From an uncultured Clostridium sp. (GTDB lineage: Bacteria; Bacillota; Clostridia; Lachnospirales; Lachnospiraceae): a stretch of 18,682 bases of DNA. A model generated the notes under the pieces. That model did no database searches. It was not told where the DNA came from and worked only from the letters and a program-made list of their open reading frames with translations. This document shows positions 1 to 8,228 of this stretch, one piece after another. The stretch spans positions 1 through 18,682 of the forward strand of contig URUX01000030.1 in the NCBI GenBank assembly GCA_900551135.1, in the 5' to 3' direction. Position numbers and translations under genes: made by a program. How positions within the stretch are numbered: the first letter of the stretch is position 1; each line of letters starts with the position of its first letter.

Positions 1-1
1 T

Positions 2-91
2 ATTCTGTTTTTGGATAAATATGTGAAGGAAACAGAACATACTTTGACAAATCCAGAGTGTATGAAAAAAAGAAGAAAAAAGGAGGAGTAA
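2..91 (+). CDS. C-terminal tail of an upstream reading frame (partial)
   Basis: A frame is open from the left edge to a TAA at 89-91, giving 29 residues that end in a very basic and acidic tail (MKKRRKKEE). The stop lies two bases before the TTG I take as the putP start, and the putP ribosome binding site lies inside this frame. That arrangement would suit translational coupling. The stretch is short and A-rich, so it could be open by chance. No family can be named from so little sequence. Confidence 0.3.
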   Translation: MLFLDKYVKETEHTLTNPECMKKRRKKEE

Positions 92-93
92 AT

Positions 94-1629
94 TTGAGTG
101 GTACAACAATGATCATATTGTCCGCATTTGTTGCCTATCTGTTACTTATGATAGTCATTGGTGTGGTTTATATGAAAAAAACAAGCAGCTCGGAAGATTA
201 TTTTCTGGGCGGACGTGGACTGAATGCATGGGTAGCTGCTCTTTCAGCACAGGCATCAGATATGAGCGGATGGCTCTTAATGGGACTTCCGGGAGCAATT
301 TATTCACTGGGAACAGGACAGATCTGGATTGCTGTAGGTCTGTTCATCGGAACTGTATTAAACTGGGTGTGTATTTCACACAGACTTCGTAAATATACGA
401 TCGCAGCAAACAATTCCCTTACAATCCCGGCATTTCTTGAGAACAGATTTCAGGATAAGAAGAGAATCCTGTTATTGCTTTCATCCATCGTGATCGTAAT
501 CTTTTTCCTGGTTTATACAGCTTCTGCACTGGCAGCAGGCGGTAAACTTTTTAACACAGTATTTGGAATTGATTATCATATAGCTCTGGCAATTGGTGCA
601 GCAGTTATCCTCTGTTATACATTTATGGGGGGATTTATGGCTGTATGTGTAACTGACTTTGTACAGGGAACACTGATGCTGATCGGTCTTCTGATCGTTC
701 CGCTGGTTGCATATCTGACACTGAGCGGAAGTCTGAGTGATCTTCTGACACAGAGCGGAGCACCGGGTGGAGCAGCAGCTTTCCTGAATCCTTTTGAGAA
801 CGGAGAGCGCCCATATACATTTGTTGAAATCTTTTCCCAGCTTGCATGGGGACTTGGATACTGTGGCATGCCTCACATCCTTACCCGTTTCATGGCTGTA
901 AAGAGTGAGAAAGAATTAAAAAAATCCAGTGCGATCGCAATCGTGTGGGATATCCTTTCTCTGACAGCAGCGTGCTTTATCGGTATTATAGGTCGTGCAT
1001 ATCTGCTTCCGACTGTACTTGGTGAAAATGGTGCATCTTCCTCAGAGAGTGTATTTATCGAGATGATCAATAAACTGTTTTCCAGTCATCTGGGACTTCC
1101 GTTTATCGGAGGAATCTTCCTCTGCGGTATTCTTGCGGCAATTATGTCCACAGCGGATTCACAGCTTCTGGTAACAGCGTCCGCAGCATCTGAGGATTTA
1201 TATCATCAGTTCATTAAGAAGGATGCAGACTCAAAGGAAATCCTTGCAGTTGCAAGACTTACGGTTATCGTGGTGTCTGTTCTGGCATTTGTGATCGCGT
1301 GGAATCCGAACAGCAGTATCATGGGACTGGTATCCAATGCATGGGCCGGTCTTGGTGCAGCGTTTGGTCCGACTGTGGTAATGTCACTGTTCTGGAGAAG
1401 AACAAACCTTACAGGTGCAGTTGCAGGTATTGTTTCCGGTGGCCTGACAGTTATCATCTGGGATTATATACCGCTTGTGGCAGGACAGACTTTGGGTTCT
1501 TATACAGGACTTTATTCTCTGGCTGTAGGTTTTGCTGTCAGCCTTGTGATGATCATTATCTTCAGTCTGGCTACGAAAGCACCATCCAAAGAAATCACAG
1601 ATGTGTTTGATAAAGTGGCAGGAAAATAA
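94..1629 (+). CDS. putP: Sodium/proline symporter (PutP, SSS family)
   Basis: Inner-membrane transporter that takes up L-proline driven by the sodium gradient. The 511-residue protein has the length of E. coli PutP (about 502) and about 13 hydrophobic segments. The signature AQASDMSGWLLMGLPGA sits at residues 52-68, and D56-M57-S58-G59 matches the E. coli D55-M56-S57-G58 region known to matter for sodium binding. The frame is open from a GTG at 58, but I choose TTG at 94: an AGGAGG at 81-86 lies 7 nt before it, and the earlier start would add a lysine-rich leader encoded by the ribosome binding site itself. An ATG at 109 is too far from that site. A terminator follows at 1674-1706, so it is the last gene of its transcript. 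Proline is the likely substrate from the signature; a related solute cannot be excluded. Confidence 0.88.
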   Translation: MSGTTMIILSAFVAYLLLMIVIGVVYMKKTSSSEDYFLGGRGLNAWVAALSAQASDMSGWLLMGLPGAIYSLGTGQIWIAVGLFIGTVLNWVCISHRLRKYTIAANNSLTIPAFLENRFQDKKRILLLLSSIVIVIFFLVYTASALAAGGKLFNTVFGIDYHIALAIGAAVILCYTFMGGFMAVCVTDFVQGTLMLIGLLIVPLVAYLTLSGSLSDLLTQSGAPGGAAAFLNPFENGERPYTFVEIFSQLAWGLGYCGMPHILTRFMAVKSEKELKKSSAIAIVWDILSLTAACFIGIIGRAYLLPTVLGENGASSSESVFIEMINKLFSSHLGLPFIGGIFLCGILAAIMSTADSQLLVTASAASEDLYHQFIKKDADSKEILAVARLTVIVVSVLAFVIAWNPNSSIMGLVSNAWAGLGAAFGPTVVMSLFWRRTNLTGAVAGIVSGGLTVIIWDYIPLVAGQTLGSYTGLYSLAVGFAVSLVMIIIFSLATKAPSKEITDVFDKVAGK

Positions 1630-1663
1630 TAGAATAGAAAGACTATCCATTTTCGGATGAATT

Positions 1664-1672
1664 TGTTATAAT
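1664..1672 (+). promoter_or_regulatory. Extended -10 promoter candidate for glf
   Basis: TGTTATAAT gives a perfect TATAAT (1667-1672) with the TG of an extended -10 element. No good -35 box lies 17 nt upstream. Transcription would begin near 1679, inside the left arm of the putP terminator, so a transcript started here would lack most of that arm and escape termination. This would separate glf expression from putP read-through. Only the motif is seen; activity is inferred. Confidence 0.4.
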
Positions 1673-1673
1673 A

Positions 1674-1706
1674 GCAGTAGCGCAAAAAAAGCGTTACTGC
1701 TTTTTT
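1674..1706 (+). terminator. Intrinsic terminator of putP
   Basis: Arms GCAGTAGCGC (1674-1683) and GCGTTACTGC (1691-1700) form a 10-bp stem with one G-U pair around an A7 loop, followed by T6 at 1701-1706. It lies 45 nt after the putP stop. Confidence 0.85.
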
Positions 1707-1715
1707 AATCTGATA

Positions 1716-1775
1716 AACTGCGGAGCAGTTATTCGGTGTAGAGCTGCGTAGCGAAGCGGACGATTTTATCCGCTT
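1716..1775 (+). other. glf leader with two small hairpins
   Basis: Between the putP terminator and glf lie two perfect short inverted repeats: AACTGC/GCAGTT (1716-1721 and 1725-1730, 3-nt loop) and AAGCGGA/TCCGCTT (1754-1760 and 1769-1775, 8-nt loop). Neither is followed by a T-run, so they are not terminators. They could stabilise or tune the glf leader. No known riboswitch was recognised. Confidence 0.3.
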
Positions 1776-1802
1776 GATTATTACAAGAAGAAGGTGTCGC
1801 AC

Positions 1803-2918
1803 ATGAAGAAATATGATTATCTGATAGTAGGAGCCGGCCTTTTTGGTGCAGTATTTGCACATGAGGCCACAAGACGGGGGAAAACATGCCTTGTGATCGA
1901 TAAGAGAGGTCATATCGGCGGTAATATTTACACAGAAGAAGTAGAGGGGATCCAGGTACACAGATACGGTGCACATATCTTCCATACTTCCAGAAAACAG
2001 GTGTGGGATTATATCAATCAGTTTGCAGAATTTAATCATTTTGTGAATTCACCGATTGCAGTCTATAAGGATGAATTATATAATCTGCCGTTTAATATGA
2101 ATACCTTTCATCAGCTCTGGGGAGTACGTACTCCTGCAGAAGCAAAGGCGAAGATACAGGAACAGATCGCAAGAATGCACATTACCCATCCGAAGAACCT
2201 GGAGGAACAGGCGCTTGCACTGGTTGGACAGGACGTATATGAGAAACTGGTAGAGGGATATACAAGGAAGCAGTGGGGCAGGGAGTGTAAAGATCTGCCG
2301 GCATTTATCATAAAAAGACTGCCTTTGCGTTATACTTATGATAATAACTATTTCAAAGATCCTTATCAGGGAATCCCCAAAGGTGGATATACACGTATTG
2401 TGAAGAAACTTCTGGAGGGTGTACAGGTATGTCTGAATACAGATTTCTTTGCAAACAGAGAAGAACTGACTGCACAGGCAGATAAAGTACTCTTTACAGG
2501 TATGATCGATGAATTTTATGACTATTGTTACGGAGAACTGGAATACAGATCACTGAGATTTGAGACAGAAGTGCTGGATATGGGAAATTATCAGGGCAAT
2601 GCGGTTGTCAATTATACAGATTATGAAGTTCCGTATACAAGGATCATCGAGCATAAACATTTTGAATTTGGTACACAGCCAAAGACTGTGATCACCAGAG
2701 AATATCCGGCAGCATGGGAGAAAGGCAAAGAGCCGTACTATCCGGTCAATGACCCGAAGAACAGTGAACTGTTTGATAAATATGAACGTCGCGCACTGGA
2801 AGAGAAGAATGTGATCTTTGGCGGAAGACTTGGCATGTATCGCTATATGGATATGGATCAGGTTATTGAAGAGGCACTGTCTCTGGCAGAAACAGAGCTT
2901 ACCTATGAAGAGCCATGA
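1803..2918 (+). CDS. glf: UDP-galactopyranose mutase
   Basis: FAD-dependent cytoplasmic enzyme that interconverts UDP-galactopyranose and UDP-galactofuranose, the donor for galactofuranose in surface glycans. The 371-residue length is typical. The N-terminus carries a Rossmann FAD motif (GAGLFG, residues 10-15) followed by HIGGN. Further on are the family blocks YGAHIFHT, YTRKQWGR (about 152-159) and LRYTYDNNYF (about 175-184), where a substrate-binding arginine is expected. I choose ATG 1803, 8 nt after GAAGG at 1790-1794; an in-frame GTG at 1794 overlaps that site. No other sugar or glycosyltransferase gene is next to it, so the polymer it serves is unknown. Codon choice (mainly ATC for Ile) matches putP and differs from the genes after 3.9 kb. 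Confidence 0.93.
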   Translation: MKKYDYLIVGAGLFGAVFAHEATRRGKTCLVIDKRGHIGGNIYTEEVEGIQVHRYGAHIFHTSRKQVWDYINQFAEFNHFVNSPIAVYKDELYNLPFNMNTFHQLWGVRTPAEAKAKIQEQIARMHITHPKNLEEQALALVGQDVYEKLVEGYTRKQWGRECKDLPAFIIKRLPLRYTYDNNYFKDPYQGIPKGGYTRIVKKLLEGVQVCLNTDFFANREELTAQADKVLFTGMIDEFYDYCYGELEYRSLRFETEVLDMGNYQGNAVVNYTDYEVPYTRIIEHKHFEFGTQPKTVITREYPAAWEKGKEPYYPVNDPKNSELFDKYERRALEEKNVIFGGRLGMYRYMDMDQVIEEALSLAETELTYEEP

Positions 2919-2989
2919 AAGTAAATTTTTGGATTGTAAGATAAAGGTAGCAAACAGTTACAGATAAAGTAACCGGAAAGGATAAATAT

Positions 2990-3574
2990 ATGACAGACAC
3001 ACCAATAATTGCTCTTTATTACAGAGAGCATGATCCGATGAAAAGAAAGATGTTTCTTGACCAGTCTATTGCTGCAGGCGAAGATGAGGAGGCAAATGCT
3101 GTCCGTAAGGAACTGTGGGAACTGCGTTACGGAGAACCTTCAGAGGCAGTTTCCGGTACACGTGCTGATGGGTATCTGGCGCTTTGGATGGCAATGGAAT
3201 ACAGCAAGGATACAGCGGGAAAGCTGTTTGGTTTAAAGAGGGCCAGAAAAGAAATCGAGAAAAACCTTGCCAGACTGAAATTCAGGGAAATGCAGGAAAA
3301 AAGCGAACTTCACAGGGAACTGCTTTACAGAGAATGCTGCCATATGGTTAAGACTTATATGGAACTTTGTGAGAAGGACAAGACATATAATACTACCCTG
3401 TGCGGAATTGTTCCTATCAGTGAGAAAAGTGCGAAGAGTAAGCTTCAGAAAGATGTCTATACCACTGCCATTGTGTTTCCGGAAGAAATCAATATGCAGG
3501 AAGAACTGGAAATGATAACAAAGGCAGCAAGGGAAGCTTACGAAGCTCATTTTCCGGGAGAAGGCGGATTATAA
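2990..3574 (+). CDS. Unrecognised 194-residue cytoplasmic protein
   Basis: I do not recognise this with certainty; it may belong to one of the unnamed small families confined to Clostridia. It has no signal peptide or membrane segment, is rich in charged residues, and looks mainly helical. A basic helix (KRARKEIEKNLARLKF, about 84-99) precedes a central part with a Cys-Cys pair (RECCHM, about 115-120). The last third (KSAKSKLQKDVYTTAIVF) looks more globular. The start is ATG 2990 with a GGAAAGGA site just upstream. It lies 71 nt after glf and 32 nt before the M16C peptidase gene in the same direction, so it could be co-transcribed with the latter. Codon choice matches the left-hand genes. Confidence 0.75.
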   Translation: MTDTPIIALYYREHDPMKRKMFLDQSIAAGEDEEANAVRKELWELRYGEPSEAVSGTRADGYLALWMAMEYSKDTAGKLFGLKRARKEIEKNLARLKFREMQEKSELHRELLYRECCHMVKTYMELCEKDKTYNTTLCGIVPISEKSAKSKLQKDVYTTAIVFPEEINMQEELEMITKAAREAYEAHFPGEGGL

Positions 3575-3606
3575 AGAAAAGCCAAAAAAAATTACTGGAG
3601 GCATAC

Positions 3607-6573
3607 ATGAACAAAGCAAATTTAACAGCTTATGAAGTTGTAACAGAAGAAAACCTGACAGATATCCATTCCACAGGCTGGCTTCTGCGCCATAAGAAAA
3701 CAGGTGCAAGAGTTATGCTGATCGAGAATGATGATGAGAATAAAGTATTTAATATCACATTTCGCACACCACCTAAGGACAGCACAGGTGTGGCACACAT
3801 CCTGGAGCACAGTGTGCTCTGCGGATCCAGGGAGTTTCCATTAAAGGATCCTTTTGTGGAACTGGTAAAGGGTTCTCTGAACACATTCCTGAATGCCATG
3901 ACTTATCCGGATAAAACCTGCTATCCTGTAGCAAGCTGCAATGATAAGGATTTTCAGAATCTGATGCATGTGTATCTGGATGCGGTGTTTTATCCTAATA
4001 TTTATAAGGAACCTAAGATTTTTGAGCAGGAGGGCTGGCATTATGAGATGGAGAGCCCGGAAGATGATTTGACCATTAACGGTGTGGTATACAACGAAAT
4101 GAAGGGCGCATTTTCTTCTCCAGAAGGTGTGCTGGACAGAGTGACCAGACAGGTACTGTTTCCAGATACTTCTTATACCAATGAGTCCGGCGGCGATCCG
4201 GCAGCGATTCCGGATTTGACCTATGAACAGTTCCTGGAGTTTCACAGCACGTATTATCACCCGTCCAACAGCTATATATATCTTTACGGAGATATGGATA
4301 TGGCGGAAAAACTGGACTGGCTGGATAAGACCTATTTGTGCCATTATGGAAAAAAGGAACTGGATTCTTCCATAAAACTGCAGGCGCCTTTTGACAAGCC
4401 GGCAGAAAAGGAGATTTATTACTCCATTACAGACGGAGAGCCGGAGGATCACGCCTCTTACCTTTCGGTAAACACGGTGGCAGGGACCGATTTAGATCCC
4501 AGGCTGTATGTGGCGTTCCAGATTTTGGAATATACCCTGATTGACGCCCCGGGAGCGCCGTTAAAGCAGGCGCTGTATGACGCTGGGATTGGTCAGGATA
4601 TATTGGGAGGCTATGAAAACGGCATTTTGCAGCCGTACTTTTCCGTGATCGCCAAAAATGCAGACGCCGATCAAAAAGGCGAATTTTTAGCAGTGGTAAA
4701 AGGAACCTTAAGAAAGCTGGCAGAAGAAGGAATTGATAAAAAGAGCCTGTTAGCAGGTTTGAATTACTATGAGTTCCGCTACCGGGAGGCAGATTATGGT
4801 TCAGCGCCAAAGGGTCTGATGTACGGCCTGTGGTCTATGGACAGCTGGCTTTATGACGGAGATCCGATGATGCACTTATGCTGGCAGGAGACCTTTGATT
4901 TCTTAAAAGAAGCGGTTAATCAGGGATATTTCGAAGAGTTAATCAAAGAATATCTGCTGGACAATCCATTTGAGGCAGTGATTACCGTAAAGCCCCAGAG
5001 GAATCTGACAGCCAGGGAAGATGCGGAACTGGCAGCAAGGCTGGCAGAAAAGAAGGCAGGACTTTCCAGAGAAGAGATTGACCGGCTGGTGCAGCAGACC
5101 AGAGAATTAAAGGAATATCAGGAGATTCCGTCCCCACAGGAGGAACTGGCAAAAATCCCGCTGTTAAAGAGAGAGGATATTGGAACAAAGGCAGAAAAGA
5201 TTTACTGGGATGAAAAGAAAGAAGCCGGAGTAACGGTTCTCCACCATAACCTGTTTACAGCCGGAATCGGTTATCTGCAGCTTTTGTTTGATACCAGACA
5301 GATTCCAAAAGAGGATCTGCCTTATGTGGGCATCTTAAAATCCATTTTAGGATATGTCGATACAGAACATTATACCTATGCAGATCTGACCAGCGAGATT
5401 TATTTAAACAGCGGCGGAATCGGGATTTCCACCAACTCATACCCAAATCTGGATAATCCAAAGGATTTCACCGGAGTATTTGCGGCTTCAGTAAAGGTGC
5501 TTTACGATAAAATTGGATTTGGACTGGGGATTTTAGAGGAAATTTTGACCCGTTCAAAACTGGAAGATGAAAAGCGTCTGGGAGAAATTCTGGCAGAAAC
5601 CAAATCCAGAGCCAGAATGAAGCTGGAAAACGGTTCCCACTCAGCGGCGGTAGCCAGAGCGACTTCTTATTTTTCTCCAGTTTCGTACTTCAATGATTTA
5701 ACAGGCGGCATTGGTTTTTATCACTTCCTGGAAAAAGTGGTGAAGGAGTATGAAGCAGGCGGAAGAGCCAGAAATGTGCTGGTTGCCAAATTAAGAGAGA
5801 TTGCCGGAAAACTGTTTCGAAAGGAAAACCTTCTGGTCAGCTATACGGCAGATGACGAGGGATATGGACAGTTTGCAAGGGAACTGGAATCCTTTGTCCG
5901 GGCGCTGGAAACCTCTTCGTTCAAAGAGACGGAGGGAGCAAATGAGGCAGAGGCCATTTTTGGAACTGTCCGGGAGTTTACCGGCGAAAACTTCAACGAG
6001 GGATTTAAGACAGCGTCCCAGGTCAACTATGTGGCAAGATGCGGTACGTTTAAAGATTCCGGCCTTTCTTATACAGGCGCTTTGCGGATTCTGAAAGTGA
6101 TTTTAAGCTATGACTATCTGTGGATCAATCTGAGAGTAAAAGGCGGCGCTTATGGCTGTATGAGCGGATTTGGACGTTCTGGAGAAGGATATCTGGTATC
6201 CTACCGGGATCCAAATCTGTCTGAGACTAATGAGATTTACCAGGGAATTCCAGCATACCTGGAACACTTTACCGTAGACGAAAGAGATATGACCAAATAC
6301 GTTATTGGAACCATCAGCGATGTGGATACACCTCTCACTCCGTCCATTAAGGGTTCCAGAGGACTGTCTGCTTATCTGTCCGGCGTTACAGAAGAAATGC
6401 TTCAGAAAGAACGGGAACAGATTCTTTCCGCAACCCAGGAAGACATCCGGGCGCTGGCACCCATTGTACAGGCTGTTTTGAATACCGGAAGTTTGTGCGT
6501 AATTGGAAATGAAGAAAAGGTAAAAAATCAGGAAACTATGTTTAAAGAAGTGAAAAACTTATTTGGAGTCTGA
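3607..6573 (+). CDS. M16C zinc metallopeptidase (PreP / insulinase-like)
   Basis: Large chambered peptidase of the M16C subfamily, which degrades unstructured peptides in the family members studied. The inverted zinc motif HILEH is at residues 64-68. The third zinc ligand is probably E164 in VVYNEMKG; its 97-residue distance from E67 equals that reported for plant PreP (E80 to E177). The C-terminal half has the RVKGGAYG block (R843, Y849) that completes the M16C active site. The 988 residues fit a single-chain M16C enzyme with two halves joined by a helical hairpin (near 480-520). There is no signal peptide, so it is probably cytoplasmic. Start ATG 3607 follows TGGAGG at 3596-3601. It precedes era by 15 nt. 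Odd: synonymous codon use switches at about codon 100 (near 3907), in the most conserved part of the gene. Confidence 0.93.
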   Translation: MNKANLTAYEVVTEENLTDIHSTGWLLRHKKTGARVMLIENDDENKVFNITFRTPPKDSTGVAHILEHSVLCGSREFPLKDPFVELVKGSLNTFLNAMTYPDKTCYPVASCNDKDFQNLMHVYLDAVFYPNIYKEPKIFEQEGWHYEMESPEDDLTINGVVYNEMKGAFSSPEGVLDRVTRQVLFPDTSYTNESGGDPAAIPDLTYEQFLEFHSTYYHPSNSYIYLYGDMDMAEKLDWLDKTYLCHYGKKELDSSIKLQAPFDKPAEKEIYYSITDGEPEDHASYLSVNTVAGTDLDPRLYVAFQILEYTLIDAPGAPLKQALYDAGIGQDILGGYENGILQPYFSVIAKNADADQKGEFLAVVKGTLRKLAEEGIDKKSLLAGLNYYEFRYREADYGSAPKGLMYGLWSMDSWLYDGDPMMHLCWQETFDFLKEAVNQGYFEELIKEYLLDNPFEAVITVKPQRNLTAREDAELAARLAEKKAGLSREEIDRLVQQTRELKEYQEIPSPQEELAKIPLLKREDIGTKAEKIYWDEKKEAGVTVLHHNLFTAGIGYLQLLFDTRQIPKEDLPYVGILKSILGYVDTEHYTYADLTSEIYLNSGGIGISTNSYPNLDNPKDFTGVFAASVKVLYDKIGFGLGILEEILTRSKLEDEKRLGEILAETKSRARMKLENGSHSAAVARATSYFSPVSYFNDLTGGIGFYHFLEKVVKEYEAGGRARNVLVAKLREIAGKLFRKENLLVSYTADDEGYGQFARELESFVRALETSSFKETEGANEAEAIFGTVREFTGENFNEGFKTASQVNYVARCGTFKDSGLSYTGALRILKVILSYDYLWINLRVKGGAYGCMSGFGRSGEGYLVSYRDPNLSETNEIYQGIPAYLEHFTVDERDMTKYVIGTISDVDTPLTPSIKGSRGLSAYLSGVTEEMLQKEREQILSATQEDIRALAPIVQAVLNTGSLCVIGNEEKVKNQETMFKEVKNLFGV

Positions 6574-6588
6574 GAAAGGAGCAGTTTT

Positions 6589-7497
6589 ATGAATACACAG
6601 GAAAAAAAATCCGGTTTTGTCACCTTGATCGGACGGCCAAATGTAGGGAAATCTACGTTGATGAACCATCTGATCGGACAAAAGATTGCCATTACTTCAG
6701 ATAAGCCTCAGACCACCAGAAACCGGATTCAGACGGTTTATACAGATGACAGAGGCCAGATTGTATTTCTGGATACGCCAGGCATTCACAAGGCCAAGAA
6801 TAAGCTGGGCGAATATATGGTAAATGTAGCAGAGCACACACTAAAAGAAGTAGATGTGATTTTGTGGCTGGTAGAGCCTACCACCTTTATCGGGGCGGGA
6901 GAACGCCATATTGCAGAACAGTTAAACCGGGTTTCGACCCCGGTTATCCTGGTAATCAATAAGATTGATACGGTGAAACAGCAGGAAGATATTTTAACGT
7001 ACATCAATGCCTACAAAGACATCTGCCCATTTGCAGAGATTGTGCCGGTTTCTGCTTTGAAGAAAAAAGGGACGGATTTACTGATAGACCTGATGTTCAA
7101 ATACCTGCCTTACGGACCGGAATTTTATGATGAAGATACCGTTACGGATCAGCCCATGCGGCAGATTGCGGCAGAACTGATTCGGGAAAAGGCGCTGCGT
7201 CTTCTGGATGATGAAATTCCCCATGGCATTGCAGTTACCATTGAAAAGATGCAGGAGCGCCGGGACGGCATTATGGATATTGAGGCTACCATCATCTGTG
7301 AGAGAGATTCCCATAAAGGAATTATTATCGGAAAGGGCGGTTCCATGCTAAAAAGAATCGGAACTGCTGCCAGGAGAGAGATTGAAAAGATGATGGAAAT
7401 CCAGGTAAATCTGCAGCTGTGGGTAAAGGTTCGCAAGGAGTGGAGAGACAGCGATATTTTGATGAAGAATTACGGCTATAACCAGAAAGATGTGTAG
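6589..7497 (+). CDS. era: GTPase Era
   Basis: Essential Ras-like GTPase that binds the 3' end of 16S rRNA and checks 30S subunit assembly. At 302 residues it matches the usual length of about 300. The GTPase motifs are complete: P-loop GRPNVGKS (15-22), G2 region KPQTTRNRI (39-47), DTPG (62-65), NKID (124-127) and SALKKKG. The C-terminal KH domain has the RNA-binding GxxG loop as GKGG (248-251). Start ATG 6589 has AAAGGAG at 6575-6581, directly after the stop of the peptidase gene. recO follows 9 nt later. The era-recO pairing is common in Firmicutes. Confidence 0.97.
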   Translation: MNTQEKKSGFVTLIGRPNVGKSTLMNHLIGQKIAITSDKPQTTRNRIQTVYTDDRGQIVFLDTPGIHKAKNKLGEYMVNVAEHTLKEVDVILWLVEPTTFIGAGERHIAEQLNRVSTPVILVINKIDTVKQQEDILTYINAYKDICPFAEIVPVSALKKKGTDLLIDLMFKYLPYGPEFYDEDTVTDQPMRQIAAELIREKALRLLDDEIPHGIAVTIEKMQERRDGIMDIEATIICERDSHKGIIIGKGGSMLKRIGTAARREIEKMMEIQVNLQLWVKVRKEWRDSDILMKNYGYNQKDV

Positions 7498-7506
7498 GAG
7501 GAACCT

Positions 7507-8154
7507 ATGAGAGAAACGGTTTCGGCTGTCGGCATGGTGATGAAAGCCACTCCTTCCGGCGACTATGATAAGCGTCTGGTGATCCTTACCAGGGAACTTG
7601 GAAAAATCACCGTTTTTGCCAGAGGAGCCAGAAGGCAGGGAAGTTCTTTCATGGCGGCAGGCCGGACCTTTGTATTTGGAACGTTTCGGCTTTTTCAGGG
7701 AAGAGATGCGTATACCCTCAGTTCTGTGGAAGTGACCAATTATTTTGACGAAATTGCCATGGACATGGAGGCGGCCTGTTATGGCTCCTATTTTCTGGAA
7801 ATTGCAGATTATTATTCCAGAGAAAATATGGATGCCACAGATATGCTGAAACTGCTTTACCAGTCCTTGCGGGCGCTTCAGAAGCCGGCGATTCCCAATC
7901 TGCTGATCCGCCGGATTTTTGAACTGAAAGCCATGGTGATTAATGGAGAATATACGGAGTATCCGACTCGGAAGGTGTGTGATTCTGCGGCCTATACCTG
8001 GCAGTACGTCATAGCCTCCCCCATTGAAAAGCTGTATCAGTTTACCGTGACGGATCCGGTTCTTTCTGAGTTTTCTGTCTGTGTGGAAGACAATCAGAAC
8101 CGGTATATAGACAGGGAGTTTAAATCTCTGGAGATTTTAGAGACCATAATATAA
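7507..8154 (+). CDS. recO: DNA repair protein RecO, zinc-cluster-less form
   Basis: Recombination mediator that with RecR loads RecA onto SSB-coated single-stranded DNA. The N-terminal part (about 1-80) fits the RecO OB fold, with GMVMKATPSGDYDKRLVILT and the typical GARRQGS. A helical C-terminal domain contains the block SPIEKLYQFTV and ends in FKSLEIL. At 215 residues it is shorter than B. subtilis RecO (about 255). It has no CxxC pairs: only three scattered cysteines remain, so the four-Cys zinc site of many RecO proteins is absent. The gap falls after MVINGEY, where the zinc cluster would be. The ribosome binding site AGGAGG (7496-7501) overlaps the era stop TAG (7495-7497), suggesting coupled translation. 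Confidence 0.88.
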   Translation: MRETVSAVGMVMKATPSGDYDKRLVILTRELGKITVFARGARRQGSSFMAAGRTFVFGTFRLFQGRDAYTLSSVEVTNYFDEIAMDMEAACYGSYFLEIADYYSRENMDATDMLKLLYQSLRALQKPAIPNLLIRRIFELKAMVINGEYTEYPTRKVCDSAAYTWQYVIASPIEKLYQFTVTDPVLSEFSVCVEDNQNRYIDREFKSLEILETII

Positions 8155-8162
8155 GTAAGGTA

Positions 8163-8191
8163 TTGAAAATATCAGGGAAAGAGGTTATGAT
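8163..8191 (+). promoter_or_regulatory. Sigma-A promoter of the lipoprotein gene
   Basis: TTGAAA (8163-8168) and TATGAT (8186-8191) are separated by 17 bp, each one base from consensus. The predicted start, about 8198, falls at the first base of the palindrome that follows. The gene downstream therefore need not depend on the era-recO transcript. Confidence 0.6.
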
Positions 8192-8194
8192 ATA

Positions 8195-8220
8195 CCTCAT
8201 ATGGGATTTCCCATATAAGG
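8195..8220 (+). promoter_or_regulatory. Palindrome at the start site, overlapping the ribosome binding site
   Basis: ATATGGGA (8199-8206) and TCCCATAT (8209-8216) form a perfect 8-bp inverted repeat with a 2-base centre. CCT at 8195-8197 can pair with the AGG at 8218-8220, part of the AAGGAGG site (8217-8223) of the lipoprotein gene. It could be a DNA operator placed at +1, or an RNA hairpin at the 5' end that limits ribosome access. The sequence does not decide between them. Confidence 0.45.
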
Positions 8221-8228
8221 AGGAGATT

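Noticed and set aside
58..93. Upstream GTG start for putP.
   Set aside because: The extra codons would translate the ribosome binding site into a Lys/Gly leader; TTG at 94 has AGGAGG at 7 nt.
1793..1802. GGTGTCGCA before glf is shared with the arm of the palindrome at 18599-18644.
   Set aside because: A 9-base match across 18.7 kb is expected by chance and the context differs.
3841..4452. A 203-codon open frame on the minus strand.
   Set aside because: It lies entirely inside the M16C peptidase gene, which has full family motifs; the antisense frame has no ribosome binding site or recognisable domain.
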